Source of the DNA: Clostridium bovifaecis
GTDB taxonomy: Bacteria; Bacillota; Clostridia; Clostridiales; Clostridiaceae
Assembly (NCBI GenBank): GCA_009738435.1
Contig: CP046522.1
Location: 3,007,249 to 3,071,248 of the forward strand
Length of the DNA: 64,000 nucleotides
Reading direction: 5' to 3'
Shown: piece by piece, positions 1 through 8,308 of the stretch
Layout of the letters: the number at the start of each line of letters is the position of its first letter
Numbering within the stretch: position 1 is the first letter of the stretch
Program-made: the position numbers and the translations under genes
Notes under the pieces: generated by a model
What the model saw: only the letters and a program-made list of their open reading frames with translations
What the model was told of the DNA's origin: nothing
The model's database searches: none

Positions 1-95
1 CTTTTTAGCTTATTCCATGCATTATTGGCTTTTCTCTCTTTTAATATCATTTCTTGTTGACTATTTATATCTAGAACATTAAATTTAGTTTCCAT
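1..95 (-). CDS. Peptide ABC transporter permease (DppC-like), 5' part only
   Basis: Only the first 31 codons are inside the window; the gene continues past base 1. The ATG at 95-93 directly follows the stop codon of the upstream permease gene (96-98), and its ribosome site GGAGGAAG lies inside the last codons of that gene, so the two are translationally coupled. The visible residues (METKFNVLDINSQQEM and on) are a short polar N-terminus before any membrane segment, as is usual for the second permease of dipeptide/oligopeptide transporters. The assignment rests mainly on gene order (binding protein, DppB-type permease, then this gene), since no diagnostic motif is visible in this fragment. Confidence 0.7.
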   Translation of the reverse strand, partial: METKFNVLDINSQQEMILKERKANNAWNKLK

Positions 96-1058
96 CTAAC
101 TTCCTCCTTTTACAGAGTCATATGACACTTTCGGATTTATATACATATATACAATATCAACCAGAAGATTTATGGCTACATAAATTACAGCAATAAATAA
201 TACTGCTCCCTGTACAAGAGCATAATCTCTGTTTCCTATAGCATCAACAATAAGTTTGCCCATCCCAGGCCAGTTAAAAATTGTTTCTGTAAGTATAGCC
301 CCTGACAATGCAGAGGATATTTGAAGTCCTAATACTGTAATTATTGGCGGCAAAGCATTCTTAAGCACATGCTTCCAAATTACTACCCTCTCGCTTAATC
401 CCTTTGCTCTCAATGCTTTTACATAATCTTGTTTAACACTTTCAAGCATACTTGATCGTGTAATTCTTGCAAAGGTTGCTGAAGGTATTGTTGATAAAGC
501 AATAGTTGGTAAAACTAAGTGGCTAATTACATCTCCAATTCCATTATCCATACTTCCCATCCCCATAGAAGGAAGCCACCCTAGATTAACACTAAATACT
601 AATACTAGCATTAAACCCAGCCAAAATATAGGCATTGATACTCCTATAAGAGCTGCTATCATAGATATATAATCAAATATTGAGTATTGTTTAGTAGCTG
701 AAATTATTCCAAGAGGGATTCCAATAAAAAGCGCTAAGACAATACTACAGCTTGCTAAAATCAGCGTGTTTGGAAAAGTCTCCTTTATTAATTTCCCCAC
801 AGACTCACTATATGAATAAGACTTTCCTAAATCGCCCTTTAGTAACCCCTTCATATATGTTCCATACTGTTTAGAAATACTATCATTGAGCCCTAACTCA
901 TCTCTTAATTTCATTACTTCATCAGCAGATGCTTGCGGCCCCAGCATTACTGCAGCTGGGTCACCAGGTATTACTCTTGTTATACCAAATACCAAAGTAA
1001 CTACTATGAACAATATTGGTATTATCTGCAGCACCCTTTTTAATATGATCTTTAGCAT
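96..1058 (-). CDS. Dipeptide/oligopeptide ABC transporter permease, DppB/OppB family
   Basis: Inner-membrane permease of a peptide (or nickel-type) importer, about 320 residues, which is the normal family length. It shows a first membrane helix near residues 5-27, the N-terminal family signature FGITRVIPGDPA, and the loop that docks on the ATPase (ALRAKGLSERVVIWKHVLKN, about residues 205-225). I start it at the ATG at 1058, 12 bases after AAAGGAG (1077-1071). The upstream in-frame TTG at 1070 abuts the ribosome site and cannot be used. It sits downstream of the solute-binding lipoprotein gene, with a hairpin between them, and touches the next permease gene. Substrate cannot be read from the sequence; peptides are the family default. 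Confidence 0.9.
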   Translation of the reverse strand: MLKIILKRVLQIIPILFIVVTLVFGITRVIPGDPAAVMLGPQASADEVMKLRDELGLNDSISKQYGTYMKGLLKGDLGKSYSYSESVGKLIKETFPNTLILASCSIVLALFIGIPLGIISATKQYSIFDYISMIAALIGVSMPIFWLGLMLVLVFSVNLGWLPSMGMGSMDNGIGDVISHLVLPTIALSTIPSATFARITRSSMLESVKQDYVKALRAKGLSERVVIWKHVLKNALPPIITVLGLQISSALSGAILTETIFNWPGMGKLIVDAIGNRDYALVQGAVLFIAVIYVAINLLVDIVYMYINPKVSYDSVKGGS

Positions 1059-1090
1059 ACAACGCCTCAACTCCTTTCAAAATTCTATGA

Positions 1091-1120
1091 ATAAGAGCTC
1101 TAATTATATAGAGCTCTTAT
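1091..1120. promoter_or_regulatory. Perfect hairpin between binding-protein and permease genes
   Basis: A 12-bp perfect inverted repeat (ATAAGAGCTCTA and its complement) with a 6-base loop lies between the stop of the binding-protein gene and the permease start. No clear T-run follows on the minus strand, so it is more likely a partial terminator or mRNA-stabilising stem than a full stop. Such stems commonly let the binding protein be made in excess over the permeases; that role here is an inference. Confidence 0.6.
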
Positions 1121-1144
1121 AAAGACAACTTTTAATTTATTATA

Positions 1145-2779
1145 TTATTTTTCAAGGTAGACATTATAGTCTTCACCAACAAATCTCTTATTTTTATCAG
1201 CTTTCATTACAAAACCTTTAACTTTATTATTAAATCCATAAATTACACTTTCATTTCCATACCAGATAGCTGGTAATTCTTCTACTATTAGCTTTGTAGC
1301 TTCTTTATATTTCGCAGCTCTTTCATCTTGGTTTGAGGTTAATAGAGCTTCATTTAGTAACTTATCAACCTCTGGCTTATTAAATCCTTGTCCATTTCCA
1401 AGAGCACCAATTTCTGAACTGTGGAACATTTTGTTTAAGAAGAAGAACGGATCTGGATACCATGACCATGACATTCCGTAAATTGGAGCGTTACCCTTAG
1501 AAGCTATATCACTAAAAGTTCCCCATTCTTGAGTTTTTATTGCTACATCGATATTAAGATTTTGTTTTAGGAATTGCTGCACTATTGTAGCCATTTTAAC
1601 TCTTGCCGGAGTATCAGAAATATATAGCTCTGTTTTAAATCCATTTGCATAACCTGCTTCAGCTAAAAGCTTCTTAGCTTTTTCAGGATCATATTTTGGA
1701 ATCATACCTTCAAGGCTCTTATCATATCCCCATGATCCAGGAGGTACTGGTAGATATGCTCTTTCTGCCTCACCATATTGGTATACACCTTTTACTAACT
1801 GGCCAATATCTATAGCACTATAGATTGCCTCACGAACTTTTTTATCCTTTGTCGGTCCATTTTGAAGATTCATATATAAATATGCTACATGTAATCCTGG
1901 CACCTTTTGAAGGTTAAGATTCTTATCATCTTGTACTAACTTAACTCCTTCACCGCCTATATCTGTCCCGATTTGAATTTCGTTTGTTTTTAAAGCATTT
2001 ACCATCATATTTCTATCTGTAATAAACTTGAAGGTTACTCCATCTAAATATGGCTTTTGACCCCAGAACTTTTCGTTTCTTTCAAGTTTTGCATAAGTAT
2101 CCTTTTTCCATTCAGCAAGTTTAAATGGTCCAGTTCCAACTAAGTTAGTCCCAAATGCCTCCCCATATCCTTCTACTTCTTCCTTTGGAACTATTACATT
2201 TCCCGCATCAGTTAGTACTGTTAAGAAAGATGCATCGGGATTCTTTAAGTAGAGTTTCACTTCAAAATCACTTACTACTTCAGCATGATCTAATGCTGCT
2301 AGTCTTTTCATTGCAGATTCCTTAGCAGATCTTTCAAGTGAATATTTTACATCTCCTGCAGTCATTTTCCTTCCATCTTGAAACTTTCCTTTTTGGAAAT
2401 ACACATCGTTTCTTAATTTAAAAGTGTATACTTTACCATTTTCTGATACAGACCATTCAGTAGCTAAATTTGAAACTATTTTTGTAAGATCCTTATTATA
2501 AGCTACTATTGTATCAGCTACATTTGATATAATATCTCCTTCGTAAACACCAGTATACTTAACTGGGTCTATGGTTTTAGGTATTGCTGATAATGCTATG
2601 TTGATAACCCCACCGTATTTATCATTCTCAGAGGTTTCCTTAGCTTTATCAGTAGAAGTTTGTTTAGCCTGATTATTGTTTGTCTTATCCTTGCTGGAAC
2701 ATCCAAAGAATACTAATGAGCTAACCATAACTGTAGATAAAATTAGCGCTAGTTTTTTGATACTTTTCTTACTTAACAT
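1145..2779 (-). CDS. Peptide ABC transporter solute-binding lipoprotein, family 5
   Basis: Extracellular lipoprotein that captures substrate and delivers it to the permease. Residues 1-27 form a lipoprotein signal (lysine-rich start, hydrophobic core, lipobox LVFFGC with Cys27 as the lipidated residue), followed by a Lys/Thr/Asn linker to about residue 53. The rest is a complete family 5 binding protein (544 residues in total); the stretch VGTGPFKLAEWKKD near residue 205 matches the family signature region. It is the first transporter gene after the DUF1177 gene on the same strand (34-base gap), so the two probably share a transcript. The binding pocket specificity (di- or oligopeptide, or another ligand) cannot be judged by eye. 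Confidence 0.92.
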   Translation of the reverse strand: MLSKKSIKKLALILSTVMVSSLVFFGCSSKDKTNNNQAKQTSTDKAKETSENDKYGGVINIALSAIPKTIDPVKYTGVYEGDIISNVADTIVAYNKDLTKIVSNLATEWSVSENGKVYTFKLRNDVYFQKGKFQDGRKMTAGDVKYSLERSAKESAMKRLAALDHAEVVSDFEVKLYLKNPDASFLTVLTDAGNVIVPKEEVEGYGEAFGTNLVGTGPFKLAEWKKDTYAKLERNEKFWGQKPYLDGVTFKFITDRNMMVNALKTNEIQIGTDIGGEGVKLVQDDKNLNLQKVPGLHVAYLYMNLQNGPTKDKKVREAIYSAIDIGQLVKGVYQYGEAERAYLPVPPGSWGYDKSLEGMIPKYDPEKAKKLLAEAGYANGFKTELYISDTPARVKMATIVQQFLKQNLNIDVAIKTQEWGTFSDIASKGNAPIYGMSWSWYPDPFFFLNKMFHSSEIGALGNGQGFNKPEVDKLLNEALLTSNQDERAAKYKEATKLIVEELPAIWYGNESVIYGFNNKVKGFVMKADKNKRFVGEDYNVYLEK

Positions 2780-2812
2780 AATGCCCCCCCTATATAATTT
2801 AAATATTTGTAT

Positions 2813-3748
2813 CTATGCTATTCCTGTAGTTTGAAATCTTTTGCAGTCCCCATATATCTGTAAAAGTTTCTTATAATTTTCTTCATCATAAAAGCTGCAC
2901 TTTTGCGATGTATAATCCTTAGCTACCTCTACGGAAAACCTTGCAGCTAATTCTATGTCTAAACCATGAGAAGCTCCAGTAGCACACCCGGCAACTGATA
3001 CTTCTGTCGTAATAGCAACTCCAACTACTGGAGCATTTGTCGCTACTGAAGGCTGTAGTATACTGTTTATGTGCGGAAGATTATTTGAGTACGGAGTTAT
3101 ATCCTGAATAGACAAGGGGAAAACATTAGGATTTACTCCTGTAACTCTTTTAACAACTCCCAGCAAATCATAGCTCACCGGTAATATATAACCTTCCTTT
3201 ACTGTAGGTGAAATTGAAATTCCTTTATGATTTATAATTTCATTACCCTTTGTGGTGTCAATTGTAAGTATAGCATCCATATCTTCCAGTACTTCTGTTT
3301 CATTCATTTGATCCATATTCACTGGTGATCCCATAAAGGGTACTGGATAATGTTCTTCTGTTGGAGCATTAGGACAAATATGAGTAGTTATTACAACATC
3401 TCCTTCTAGAATATCTCCATTTAGATTCATATCAACAAGTTTTAATGCTGCAGATAATGCTGCTACCGCTCCATCTCCATCCGATACATATCCAATAACT
3501 TCTGGTCTTGCACCAATACCACCTAATCTTCCTATAATACCAAGCGTAGGAGCTTGACCGCCTTTTATTTTGCCATTTCTACCTGGTATAACTATCTTTA
3601 TAAAATCCGTAGACCCTTTTTCGCCATTTATTTTAGTTACATTAACTAGGTCCCAACCCCTTTTAGTGAATGTTTCCATTACTTCGTATCCTGAGATGTT
3701 TGCCTTATCTACCTTATCATAGATGTCTATAACCTGTTTCAATAGCAT
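2813..3748 (-). CDS. DUF1177 family protein
   Basis: I recognise this as the DUF1177 family, a conserved group of about 310 residues with no established biochemical function. Conserved stretches include GEKGSTDFIKIVIPGRNG, LGIIGRLGGIGARPE, SDGDGAVAALSAALKL, THICPNAPT, PFMGSPV, ILTIDTTKGN and GCATGASHGLDIE. The Asp/His/Glu-rich pattern and the Gly-rich loops recall metal-dependent hydrolases, but I cannot name a catalytic site. ATG at 3748 is preferred, with AAAAGGAG 14 bases upstream; the in-frame GTG at 3763 directly abuts the ribosome site. It lies between a PucR-type regulator and a peptide transporter on the same strand. As far as I recall this family often sits beside such transporters, which suggests a role in handling the imported compound. 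Confidence 0.8.
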   Translation of the reverse strand: MLLKQVIDIYDKVDKANISGYEVMETFTKRGWDLVNVTKINGEKGSTDFIKIVIPGRNGKIKGGQAPTLGIIGRLGGIGARPEVIGYVSDGDGAVAALSAALKLVDMNLNGDILEGDVVITTHICPNAPTEEHYPVPFMGSPVNMDQMNETEVLEDMDAILTIDTTKGNEIINHKGISISPTVKEGYILPVSYDLLGVVKRVTGVNPNVFPLSIQDITPYSNNLPHINSILQPSVATNAPVVGVAITTEVSVAGCATGASHGLDIELAARFSVEVAKDYTSQKCSFYDEENYKKLLQIYGDCKRFQTTGIA

Positions 3749-3941
3749 CTTTTTTCCCCACACTCCTTTTAAGAAATAGTTAACTTTTTCTTTAAATAAT
3801 TTACTTTTTAAGTATTCATTTTTTTAAATATTGAAGGATTCCAATTTAACATCTTCATTTGTACCATTATACATAATATTTCATCCTTTTTAAATTATAA
3901 AAATAACAAATATTCTGTTAAAACTTTGTATTTTTTACAAT

Positions 3942-5111
3942 TCACCGTATGCCATTTATTAAATTAGCAATTTTTATAGCTAAAGATATACTTTGATAAA
4001 ATTTAATATCGCTATCCTCCATATTTAAAAGTGATTTAACTTTATTTATCCTATATCTTATGGTGTTTTGATGTTGAAAAAATTCATCTGCAGTCTTCTT
4101 ATAATTTCCATCATTCTTTACAAAGGATATTATTGTATCTAAAAGTTCACTGTTAAATTGCTTATCATAGTTAACAATCGGTTCTATTATCATAGAATAG
4201 AATTTTTCCATTTCTATATTTCCTATAATAGGTATTAATAATCTATTTACCCCTATTTCACTATAAAAGCTTGCACCTTCATCAAAGAAGTAAGAATTTC
4301 TTGAAGCAAAAATTGCCTCATTAATTGCAATATTTAACTCCCCAATACTATTGTGAAAATCACTGACCCCTATATTATAATCATTCATGTACTTGTCGAT
4401 TTCCTCTAAAGCTAGCTTAACCAACCTTTTACTAGTGCTTAAGTTATCCTTACTAAATGTGGTAATTATTATAACTGACTTTTTATAGTAAAATGCTGAA
4501 TAATCTAGATTACTATTTAAAAAATCAAGTAGATGCTGTATACTTAAACTTCCGTCTTTTAGCTTATAATTTTCTATATATATAACACAATTATTTTGTT
4601 TAAAATTAGAATTCACCTCGAGAGCAACATTTTTAACCTCCGTAGTGTCCAATTTCTCCTTTAACAACCTATCTATTCTCAACTCATTTATTAAGTAATT
4701 TTGGGAGGTTATAATAAGTTCCATTGTAGTTTCTATTATATCTGCGTAAGGAATGGACATATCGAATTGGATTATGGGAAATGCTATTTCATTTGCACAA
4801 GCTAAAACCTCGTCAGGTAATTCCTTTAAATACTGATTTGATACGCATATTCCACAACATCCAGCATCACTCAACATTCTTATGAAATCATTAATTAATG
4901 TTCCACTACTCTTTTGAAAAAACATACTAGTTATTAGAAAATCTCCATTTTTTAATATTTTTCTATCTATGATATCGTCTCTTACAGGGCTATCATATAC
5001 AGAAATTCTTTTTATAACTTTATTTAGTCCTTCTTTACCACTTAAAACCCTAGAATTTTGCATAATTTTACTCTTAAGCAGCTCTTTAATTAATATCCCC
5101 ATTAACTCCAC
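3942..5111 (-). CDS. PucR/CdaR-family transcriptional regulator
   Basis: A cytoplasmic one-component regulator of 389 residues. The N-terminal part (about 1-125) fits the PucR ligand-sensing domain, with a segment LKNGDFLITSMFFQ typical of it. The middle is a GGDEF-like region, and the C-terminus (about 335-385) is the PucR-type helix-turn-helix, including KKTADEFFQHQNTIRYRINKVKSLL. PucR relatives sense purine breakdown products or amino-acid-like metabolites and activate neighbouring catabolic or transport genes. It is upstream of, and on the same strand as, the DUF1177 and peptide transporter genes, so it is the likely local regulator. The start is uncertain: GTG at 5111 or ATG at 5102, the latter 3 bases after a GGAG. 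Confidence 0.88.
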   Translation of the reverse strand: MELMGILIKELLKSKIMQNSRVLSGKEGLNKVIKRISVYDSPVRDDIIDRKILKNGDFLITSMFFQKSSGTLINDFIRMLSDAGCCGICVSNQYLKELPDEVLACANEIAFPIIQFDMSIPYADIIETTMELIITSQNYLINELRIDRLLKEKLDTTEVKNVALEVNSNFKQNNCVIYIENYKLKDGSLSIQHLLDFLNSNLDYSAFYYKKSVIIITTFSKDNLSTSKRLVKLALEEIDKYMNDYNIGVSDFHNSIGELNIAINEAIFASRNSYFFDEGASFYSEIGVNRLLIPIIGNIEMEKFYSMIIEPIVNYDKQFNSELLDTIISFVKNDGNYKKTADEFFQHQNTIRYRINKVKSLLNMEDSDIKFYQSISLAIKIANLINGIR

Positions 5112-5177
5112 CCCACTTTATATAAATGAATTACTTCATAGCACTAATTTCGTCACTATATCAAAAATATATAAAAA

Positions 5178-5216
5178 GACCTCTATAGAATTATTTTAAA
5201 TATATCTATAGAGATC
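5178..5216 (-). terminator. Rho-independent terminator after the secreted-protein gene
   Basis: A 12-pair stem (CTCTATAGA core, one G-U pair) with a 15-base AT-rich loop is followed on the minus strand by a T-rich run (complement of 5177-5161). It lies about 50 bases downstream of the stop of the 464-residue secreted protein gene. Confidence 0.8.
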
Positions 5217-5264
5217 CTTAACTACTTGTTATTTAATATTAATCACTTATTAGCTATTCATATG

Positions 5265-6659
5265 CTATTGAATTGTTGCAGGTTGAGGTGCTGCATTCAT
5301 AAGGTCTGTAAAACTTAAAGAGTTTTCTTTAGTAACCTTTGGCATAGCCTCTACTTTAACATCACCATTTATATTAGTTGTATTAGAATCTAAATTGATC
5401 GTTAGTATATAAGTTGAATCAGGACTTACAGTAACTTGTCCTTTTAACTCTGGTTGTGCTTGAGTAAACATTCCAACCATCTTAGCTGCATTAACTTCAA
5501 CTTTGATACTTCCATTTTGATATGAAACATATCCTTCTTTATTAACTCCCATATCAAAGTTTACATTAAATTTAATCATACTGCTTATTTGGTCTAGCAT
5601 AGCTGAAGCCTGAGTTAATCCTGCATAGAACTCTTCATTTGAAAGCTTTTGAGCATTTGGATCAAGAGCTGTAATGTCATCTACATAGTTCTTAAATAAT
5701 GCCATCATCTTTTTATCTTTTAGAGCATCTTTAATTAAATTCATTACTTCATCATTAGTTAAAGTAACAGAGTATGCTTTAACTAATCCTTTAGTACCGG
5801 CAGCGTCTACCTTAGAAACATCTTTTCTCTCAACTATATCGTATTTAGCATCAGCAATCTTTATAAACTCATCAAAGCTTTTAGAAAACTTTGTACCAAA
5901 TTTATTAGCAGCTTCCATTATTTTACCCATATCTGGCATTGGACCAGCTTGTTGCATTGCAGGATTTTGTAACATTTCTGCAAAATCAAAAACAAAATAA
6001 TCCTTGTTAGCGAATGTAGGGTCAGCTGTCTTTAATATTTCAGGTATTTGAACTACATATTTAATTTGTGGAACACTGCCTGTAGCGTCTACATCAGCCC
6101 AAATATTCATCTTCATTTCTTGACCCATAGCATTAACTTTAACATTTCCTGAAACCTGAGCCTTTGTATTCCCTTCGCCAGCATATTTTACATTTGTATT
6201 AACTTTCATATTATTTAAAGCTAATTGTAGCATAGCAAGCTGCTCTTGTTCTTCTTTAGATAGGTTTTTCCCTTCTAAATTCATTCCGAAGTTTACTTCG
6301 GTCTCTCCACGAGTTATCTTTGCATTCATTGCATTAGCAAGAATTAATTCATCAATAGCAGGCTTTTCTACACTTTTGTTTGTATATAACCCTAAAAGGT
6401 ACTTATAAGCTGATTTATATGATGCATCAGTTATACCAGCTAATGCTTTTCTAGCTGCCTTTATGTTTGTTCCATTTGGGTTTGTTTTAACTTCCATCAA
6501 TAATTTATACGCTTGACTTTCTAAATTCTTTTGCGTTTTTACACTTGTAACCTGTACATTTTTTCCTGTTGCAGCAAGTGCTTTGACAGGTGAAAAACCT
6601 ATTCCTCCTATTAGCATCCCTGATGCTAATACCATAGAGATAATTTTCTTGCTTTTCAT
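5265..6659 (-). CDS. Secreted protein of unknown function
   Basis: I do not recognise a named family. The 464-residue product has a clear Sec signal peptide (KSKK start, hydrophobic core to about residue 24, likely cut after ALA at 27-29) and no lipobox. There are no later membrane segments. The mature part has helical Leu/Met-rich stretches (GKNLSKEEQEQLAMLQLALN near residue 130) alternating with beta-prone regions that describe moments of polar, repetitive Val/Asn/Lys sequence (VNVKVNAM, VEVNAAKMVGMF, INLDSNTTNINGDVKVE), somewhat like lipid-binding LolA/LppX-type folds, but this is only an impression. The ribosome site AGGAGGG is well placed before the ATG. It is a single-gene unit: the terminator follows it and the divergent CDF gene precedes it. 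Confidence 0.7.
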   Translation of the reverse strand: MKSKKIISMVLASGMLIGGIGFSPVKALAATGKNVQVTSVKTQKNLESQAYKLLMEVKTNPNGTNIKAARKALAGITDASYKSAYKYLLGLYTNKSVEKPAIDELILANAMNAKITRGETEVNFGMNLEGKNLSKEEQEQLAMLQLALNNMKVNTNVKYAGEGNTKAQVSGNVKVNAMGQEMKMNIWADVDATGSVPQIKYVVQIPEILKTADPTFANKDYFVFDFAEMLQNPAMQQAGPMPDMGKIMEAANKFGTKFSKSFDEFIKIADAKYDIVERKDVSKVDAAGTKGLVKAYSVTLTNDEVMNLIKDALKDKKMMALFKNYVDDITALDPNAQKLSNEEFYAGLTQASAMLDQISSMIKFNVNFDMGVNKEGYVSYQNGSIKVEVNAAKMVGMFTQAQPELKGQVTVSPDSTYILTINLDSNTTNINGDVKVEAMPKVTKENSLSFTDLMNAAPQPATIQ

Positions 6660-6944
6660 AACAATTCCCTCCTAATTCACCTTCCATTATATCATGTGAA
6701 AATTTTACCATAATCACCATTTTACCTTATTTTAACTTAATTATCAAGCACTATAGGGATGTTTTAAAAATTTGCAACTTTGCTAATACTATGATATGTT
6801 AATATGGTTTTTTAGATAAAATATATAAAAATTTGAGGTTTTAATAATAAATTAAGTAGAAATTTAAATTTTACCTTAAACATGATATTATTAATAAGGT
6901 ATAGTTAATTTCTATAATTTTTAAATGATTGTGGAGGCAATAAT

Positions 6945-8120
6945 ATGTTATCGAAACTTTTAGTTACTAAGTTTGTGAAAAACCCTGAGAACATAAGCAA
7001 TAGCAAAGTGAGGGATTCTTATGGTTATTTAGGAGGTATAGTTGGTATAATCGTAAATATTATTCTATTTCTGGTTAAATTATTTGTTGGCCTTGTTGTA
7101 AAAAGTATAGCTGTTACAGCAGATGCCTTTAATAATCTATCTGATGCTCTCTCTTCTGTAATAACTATAGCTGGATTTAAGTTAGCATCAAAACCTGCTG
7201 ATGATGAGCACCCTTTTGGTCATGGAAGGATTGAATATATTTCTGGATTGATAGTAGCCTTTATGGTTATGCTTGTAGGATTTGAGTTTACAAAGTCTTC
7301 TTTTGCTAGAATTACAAGTCCTAATAAAGTAAACTTTGAGCTTTTACCCTTTATATTGATATTGATATCTATAGCTGCAAAAGTTTGGCTTAGCAGTTTT
7401 AATAAGTACATTGGAAAGAAGATAAATTCATCAGCTCTTCAAGCTTCTTCCTTGGATGCACTAGGCGATGTAATAACTTCAAGTACTGTTGCTTTATCTT
7501 TACTTCTTTCCAGGTGGGTCTCATTCCCTATAGATGGATATATAGGAATCTTAGTCTCTTTATTTATCTTGTACTCTGGCTACTCCCTAATAAAGGAAAC
7601 AATAAATCCTCTTTTAGGTGAAGCTCCAGACCCTGAATTCGTCAGAGAACTTGAAAATGATATCTTACAATATGAATGTATAGCTGGGGTTCATGATATT
7701 GTAATACATAATTATGGTCCTGGAAGGCGAATGGCTTCTCTCCACGTTGAAGTTCCCTGCGATATGTCTGTTGTTAAAATCCATGAAATAATTGATAGTC
7801 TAGAAAGAGAGCTATCTAAAAAACATAACATATTTTTAGTAGTACACATGGATCCCATAAATACCAATAATGAAGAGATTGAAAGCACAAGAGCAGAGTT
7901 AGACAAGGTTTTAGAAGCCTTTCCAGAGATTAAATCTTACCACGATTTTAGGGTTGTAGGAGAGGGGGAACATAAAAACTTAATATTTGATATAGTTGTT
8001 CCTTCCCACTTTAATATAAAAAAAGAAGGAGAACTTCTAGAAACTAAATTAGATGAAGCTCTAAAAAGACTTCATCCTCATTATAATACCATGATAACAA
8101 TTGATAAAACCTACTCTTAA
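6945..8120 (+). CDS. Cation diffusion facilitator (CDF) metal exporter
   Basis: Proton-coupled exporter for divalent metals such as Zn, Mn, Fe or Co, in the cytoplasmic membrane. The 391-residue protein has the six-helix CDF core: the helix-2 metal site region ADAFNNLSDALSS (about residues 58-70), the conserved loop HPFGHGRIEYISGL (about 89-102), and the helix-5 site SSLDALGDVITSS (about 160-172). A cytoplasmic dimerisation domain follows (about 210-290), and the C-terminus carries an additional domain of about 90 residues (ELDKVLEAFPEIKSYHDFR and on) as in longer firmicute members. GTGGAGG precedes the ATG at 6945. It is monocistronic; the intergenic region 6660-6944 upstream holds no other feature I can support. 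The metal cannot be predicted by eye. Confidence 0.92.
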   Translation: MLSKLLVTKFVKNPENISNSKVRDSYGYLGGIVGIIVNIILFLVKLFVGLVVKSIAVTADAFNNLSDALSSVITIAGFKLASKPADDEHPFGHGRIEYISGLIVAFMVMLVGFEFTKSSFARITSPNKVNFELLPFILILISIAAKVWLSSFNKYIGKKINSSALQASSLDALGDVITSSTVALSLLLSRWVSFPIDGYIGILVSLFILYSGYSLIKETINPLLGEAPDPEFVRELENDILQYECIAGVHDIVIHNYGPGRRMASLHVEVPCDMSVVKIHEIIDSLERELSKKHNIFLVVHMDPINTNNEEIESTRAELDKVLEAFPEIKSYHDFRVVGEGEHKNLIFDIVVPSHFNIKKEGELLETKLDEALKRLHPHYNTMITIDKTYS

Positions 8121-8121
8121 T

Positions 8122-8146
8122 AAGAACATTGCGCCGCAATTTTCTT
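8122..8146. repeat. TTTGC-type hairpin just after the CDF stop codon
   Basis: The element starts 1 base after the TAA. It is a stem of about 11 pairs with one mismatch: AAGAACATTGC, loop GCC, GCAATTTTCTT. It belongs to the recurring family of hairpins in this window with the core (T)TTGC-NNN-GCAA(A). It may serve as the 3' end of the CDF transcript. Confidence 0.65.
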
Positions 8147-8308
8147 CAAAAGCGTATTAACATTTATATCAAAATATAGTATTATAAGTTTAGTCATGTT
8201 CATCCATATTATCCATTACATCCACATCAAACATTCTTGTTCGACACCAAACAACTTAATACCTTTATTATTTATATGTCTATAAACTATCTAAGGAGGA
8301 ATTAATTG

